64,000 nt of DNA from DATLLJ01 sp035537875 (GTDB lineage: Bacteria > Acidobacteriota > Vicinamibacteria > Vicinamibacterales > CAVVIG01), in contig DATLLJ010000060.1 in NCBI GenBank assembly GCA_035537875.1, positions 124,001-188,000 of the forward strand. Reading direction: 5' to 3'. A program made the translations under genes and the position numbers. The notes under the pieces are model-generated. The model had not been told where the DNA came from and searched no databases. It worked only from the letters and a program-made list of their open reading frames with translations. Below are positions 61,298 to 64,000 of the stretch, piece by piece. Position 1 is the stretch's first letter. Each line of letters starts with the position of its first letter.

Positions 61298-62302
61298 ATG
61301 TTAGCGACAGTTTCTCGGAAGGCGTACGACGCGGCGCGGCGCGAGGCGGCGTACATCAACCGCTCAAACCGCGGCCGTATCGTCGTCACGGGACCGGACC
61401 GTGCCACGTATCTTCAAGGCCTTCTCACCAACGATATCGTGGCGCTCCAAGCGGGAACCGGGTGCTACGCGGCTTATCTGACTCCGCAGGGCCGGATGAT
61501 TACCGACCTGCTCGTCTACGAGCTCGGCGACGCCATCCTGTTGAACGTGCCAGGAGAGGTCACGGACGCTCTCGTGTCCAGACTGGATCAATTCGTATTC
61601 ACGGAAGACGTCAGACTCGGCAACGTGACCGACACGTTCGCCCAATATGCGGTGATTGGCCCCGGCGCCGCTACAGCAATGGCTACCCTCATTCAGGCAT
61701 CCCCCGAACTGGTGGCCGCGTTGGGCGCCCACGGCAACCTCCGCGCGGCTCTTTTGGACCATCCCGTGATCATCGCGCGGGAGTCGGACACAGGGGAGCC
61801 AGGGTTCGACCTGTTTCTGGATCGCACCGATGCCGCGATGTTCGAGGAACGTCTGCAGCAGGCTGGCGTTGTCCAGCTCGACGAGGCGACGGCGGATGCG
61901 ATCCGCATTGAACAAGGCGTGCCCCTCTTCCATCGGGACATGGACGAGGAGACGATCCCGCTGGAAGCAGGCATCGAAGGACGGGCGCTCAGCCTGACCA
62001 AGGGCTGTTATGTTGGCCAGGAGGTCATCATTCGCGTCCTGCACCGCGGGCACGGCCGGGTTGCAAGAAAGCTTGTGGGCCTGCTGCTCGAAGGCTCGGA
62101 GGCTCCGCCCGCCGGGACGACCGTACGGTCCGGCGAACGCGAGATCGGTCGCGTCACGAGCGCGGCGCTGTCACCCGCACTCGGGCGACCCATCGCGCTC
62201 GGCTACGTGCAGCGGGACTTCGTCGAGCCGGGCACGCCCGTGGTCGTGGGCGACACCCCGGCTGTCGTCAACAGGCTGCCGTTTGTTCCGCTGTCCGCAT
62301 AG
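61298..62302 (+). CDS. ygfZ: folate-binding YgfZ/GcvT-like protein
   Basis: 334 residues. YgfZ helps iron-sulphur cluster assembly or repair with tetrahydrofolate. The GcvT-like fold has RIVVTGPDRATYLQGLLTNDI near residue 27, AAYLTPQGRMITDLLVY, and the family signature LTKGCYVGQEVIIRVLHRGH near 237, whose Cys is the key residue. The C-terminal barrel includes GRVTSAALSPALGRPIALGYV. The ATG at 61298 is the correct start; a much longer open frame upstream is antisense to the hydrolase. Divergent from it by 12 bases. Confidence 0.9.
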   Translation: MLATVSRKAYDAARREAAYINRSNRGRIVVTGPDRATYLQGLLTNDIVALQAGTGCYAAYLTPQGRMITDLLVYELGDAILLNVPGEVTDALVSRLDQFVFTEDVRLGNVTDTFAQYAVIGPGAATAMATLIQASPELVAALGAHGNLRAALLDHPVIIARESDTGEPGFDLFLDRTDAAMFEERLQQAGVVQLDEATADAIRIEQGVPLFHRDMDEETIPLEAGIEGRALSLTKGCYVGQEVIIRVLHRGHGRVARKLVGLLLEGSEAPPAGTTVRSGEREIGRVTSAALSPALGRPIALGYVQRDFVEPGTPVVVGDTPAVVNRLPFVPLSA

Positions 62303-62343
62303 CGGTGCTGGAGAGCCGTCGGATCAAGCACGCCGCTCGACCG

Positions 62344-62736
62344 CTAGCCTCGCAGGCCCACTCCAAGAAGGGCGATCAGTTCCGCATCGGCCGGCGGCAT
62401 GGCGAGCGTCGCAAGGTCGCATCGCCGCACCCACTGCATCTCCTGGCCCTGCTGCGGTGAAGGCACGCCGTCGAGGTCGCATCGAAGGAAGTGGATCTCG
62501 ACGACCCGGTCCGGGTACTCATGAGTCATCATCAGCAGTTCGGCGCCGATCGCCACGTCGACGTCGAGTTCCTCTCGCAGCTCGCGACGCAAACACGCGG
62601 ACCGTGTCTCGCCCGGCTCGCATTTGCCGCCCGGAAACTCCCAGTACCCCTCGAGGTGAACGCCCCTCTGACGCCGCGTCAGGAGAAAACGATCGGCGCG
62701 CTCGATGACGGCGGCAGCGACGACGAGGGTTGTCAT
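62344..62736 (-). CDS. mutT: MutT-like Nudix hydrolase
   Basis: 130 residues. The Nudix box is GGKCEPGETRSACLRRELREEL (GX5EX7REUXEEXGU pattern, with the last positions read as EELDV). GYWEFPGGK before it and the length suit 8-oxo-dGTP diphosphatases of the MutT/(8-oxo)dGTPase group. Its ATG overlaps the mutY TGA (ATGA), so it is translated together with mutY. The two proteins act on the same lesion, oxidised guanine: one removes it from the nucleotide pool, the other corrects A:8-oxoG pairs. Confidence 0.9.
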   Translation of the reverse strand: MTTLVVAAAVIERADRFLLTRRQRGVHLEGYWEFPGGKCEPGETRSACLRRELREELDVDVAIGAELLMMTHEYPDRVVEIHFLRCDLDGVPSPQQGQEMQWVRRCDLATLAMPPADAELIALLGVGLRG

Positions 62737-63443
62737 CGGGCGGGAGACTCGAAGGCGGTGGCGCGGCAATTCTTGCGCATGGGACAGATCAGGCAGCGGG
62801 GGTTACGCGCCACACAGACCATGGCGCCGAAGTCCATCAGGGCCTGGTTGAAGTCGAAGACATGCCGCACGGGAACCATCGCCTCCGACAGCCGCCACAG
62901 GTGTCGTTTCATTCCATGCGTCTTGGCATCGCCTCGGTTGACGAAGACCCGAAAGAGCACCCGCGCGACGTTCGTGTCGAGGATCGCGGCACGCTCCCGA
63001 AAGGCGAAGCTGCGGATGGCCCCGGCTGTATAGGCGCCGATCCCTTTGAACGAGAGCAGCGTCGCCTCGTCGGCGGGCAGGCGGCCGCCGTACCGGGCGA
63101 CCGACTCGCGCGCGATCGTTTGGAGTCGCTTCGGTCGGACGTTGTAGCCGAGCGGATACCACGTCGCGCTGACTTCGTGTTCTGGAGCCGTGGCGAGCGC
63201 TTCGAGCGACGGGTACTTGTCGAGCCATTCGAGGTACTTGGGCAGCACGCGGTCGACCTGCGTCTGCTGCAACATGATCTCCGAGACGAGGATGTGGTAC
63301 GGATCGCTGGTCTTGCGCCATGGCAGGTCCCGTCCGTGACGCCGATACCAGGCGAGCAGTCGAGCGCGAAAGCGCCGGCGATCGGCCGGGGTCGGCAGCG
63401 GCACCGGCTGACGAACGCATCGGGGACTCCGTCTGGGGGTCAT
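62733..63443 (-). CDS. mutY: A/G-specific adenine glycosylase, short form
   Basis: 236 residues. The HhH-GPD domain has WRKTSDPYHILVSEIMLQQTQVDRV with the catalytic Glu, the hairpin FKGIGAYTAGAIRSFAF, and the Asp in NQALMDFGAMVC. The 4Fe-4S loop is CVARNPRCLICPMRKNC (Cx6Cx2Cx5C). It ends about 20 residues after the cluster, so the C-terminal Nudix-like 8-oxoG recognition domain of ordinary MutY (350 residues) is missing; a separate mutT follows in an ATGA overlap. Start ATG at 63443; 26 bases separate it from the divergent adenosyltransferase. Confidence 0.9.
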   Translation of the reverse strand: MTPRRSPRCVRQPVPLPTPADRRRFRARLLAWYRRHGRDLPWRKTSDPYHILVSEIMLQQTQVDRVLPKYLEWLDKYPSLEALATAPEHEVSATWYPLGYNVRPKRLQTIARESVARYGGRLPADEATLLSFKGIGAYTAGAIRSFAFRERAAILDTNVARVLFRVFVNRGDAKTHGMKRHLWRLSEAMVPVRHVFDFNQALMDFGAMVCVARNPRCLICPMRKNCRATAFESPAR

Positions 63444-63469
63444 ATAATCTGAGAGCCTCTGTTCACACC

Positions 63470-64000
63470 GTGAAAATCTACACGCGCACTGGTGATTCTG
63501 GCGACACGTCGCTCTTGGGCGGCACCCGGGTCTCGAAAGGCGATCCTCGGGTCGACGCCTACGGAGAGGTCGACGAAGCGAGTGCCTGTCTCGGCCTCGC
63601 GCTCGCCGCGCTCCATGGTCGCTCCGATCGGGGCGCGTTCGACGAAGTTGCTGACGCGCTCGTCCTGATCCAGCGCGATCTCTTCGCGTTGGGGGCGAGG
63701 CTTGCCGATCCATCGGGTCGCGTCTCGCCTCGGATCGAGAAGGCGGCGCTCGAGGAGACAGACGTCGAGCGGCTCGAACGGCTCATCGATCGGCTGGAAG
63801 CCGACCTCCCGCCGCTGACCCATTTCATCCTGCCGGGCGGTGTCGAAGCCGGGGCGGCGCTTCATCTTGCGCGTGCTGTCTGTCGCCGCGCCGAGCGGCG
63901 CATCGTGAAGCTGCAACCGCCCGTGGAACCGGTTCTGCTCCGCTACGCGAACCGACTGTCCGATCTGCTCTTCGTGATGGCGCGTTGGATCAATCATCGT
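63470..64000 (+). CDS. PduO-type cob(I)alamin adenosyltransferase (partial)
   Basis: At least 177 codons, open to the right edge, so the 3' end is missing. It starts with GTG at 63470. The ATP-binding N-terminus is KIYTRTGDSGDTSLLGGTRVSK, followed by VDAYGEVDEASACLGLALA. A late THFILPGGVEAGAALHLARA and VCRRAERRIVKL carry conserved residues of the trimeric PduO/MMAB family, and YANRLSDLLFVMARW is close to the expected C-terminus. It makes adenosylcobalamin. The orphan shell gene at 27.7 kb is far away and not linked to it. Confidence 0.92.
   Translation, partial: MKIYTRTGDSGDTSLLGGTRVSKGDPRVDAYGEVDEASACLGLALAALHGRSDRGAFDEVADALVLIQRDLFALGARLADPSGRVSPRIEKAALEETDVERLERLIDRLEADLPPLTHFILPGGVEAGAALHLARAVCRRAERRIVKLQPPVEPVLLRYANRLSDLLFVMARWINHR

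Overview
The window is a high-GC, gene-dense chromosomal stretch with mostly short intergenic gaps. The gene set suggests Acidobacteriota, most likely the Vicinamibacterales group: a DUF1501/DUF1800 pair, DUF1684, several secreted M28 peptidases, DinB-family proteins, eukaryotic-like kinase and FHA proteins, and DUF2520 next to panB and panC. This placement is inferred from gene content; no rRNA or tRNA gene, CRISPR array, integrase, transposase or prophage was seen.

Layout. 0-9 kb: serC, a fatty acid desaturase, a poly(A) polymerase/CCA-type nucleotidyltransferase, a secreted helical-repeat protein, then a minus-strand run polA - M28 peptidase - DinB. 9-20 kb: a lipoprotein and a PLP decarboxylase, a pentahaem cytochrome with a cytochrome-beta-barrel fusion, an amidohydrolase after a DUF2520-panB-panC pantothenate operon, an M28 lipoprotein and a second DinB protein. 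20-31 kb: PP2C phosphatase, alpha/beta hydrolase, DUF1684, SixA-like phosphatase, a glycine-zipper protein, thiO, a MerR regulator, an orphan microcompartment shell gene, and DUF1501/DUF1800. 31-41 kb: amidohydrolase, aldehyde dehydrogenase, DUF2461, peroxiredoxin, and a two-gene DNA methylase/SNF2 helicase module that looks like phage defence. 41-44 kb: PAP2 phosphatase, Smr, queF, HU.

44-51 kb holds the most interesting locus: an apparent sigma-54-controlled peptide-modification (RiPP) operon. In transcription order on the minus strand there is an NtrC-type response regulator; a 329-bp gap containing a GG-N10-GC promoter match and a leader inverted repeat; a radical SAM/SPASM enzyme; a 30-residue peptide gene with its own Shine-Dalgarno sequence overlapping the enzyme's stop codon; an oligopeptide-type solute-binding lipoprotein; an NtrB-like Cache/HAMP histidine kinase; and an 81-residue protein of unknown function. 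The enzyme, peptide, binding protein and kinase are packed tightly enough to be one transcript. The regulator and kinase bracket them and are natural candidates to control the promoter.

51-64 kb: lpd, an E2 acyltransferase and lipB form a lipoate-centred cluster. Then come an ECF sigma factor without an obvious anti-sigma, a malate-dehydrogenase-like protein lacking catalytic motifs, an SDR, a small protein, a membrane-anchored pseudokinase, a degenerate receiver, a metallo-beta-lactamase-fold hydrolase, an FHA protein, a hydrolase lacking its nucleophile serine, ygfZ, a mutT-mutY pair, and a cobalamin adenosyltransferase running off the right edge. Several proteins keep a fold but have lost catalytic residues (PolA proofreading domain, pseudokinase, hydrolase, MDH-like protein).
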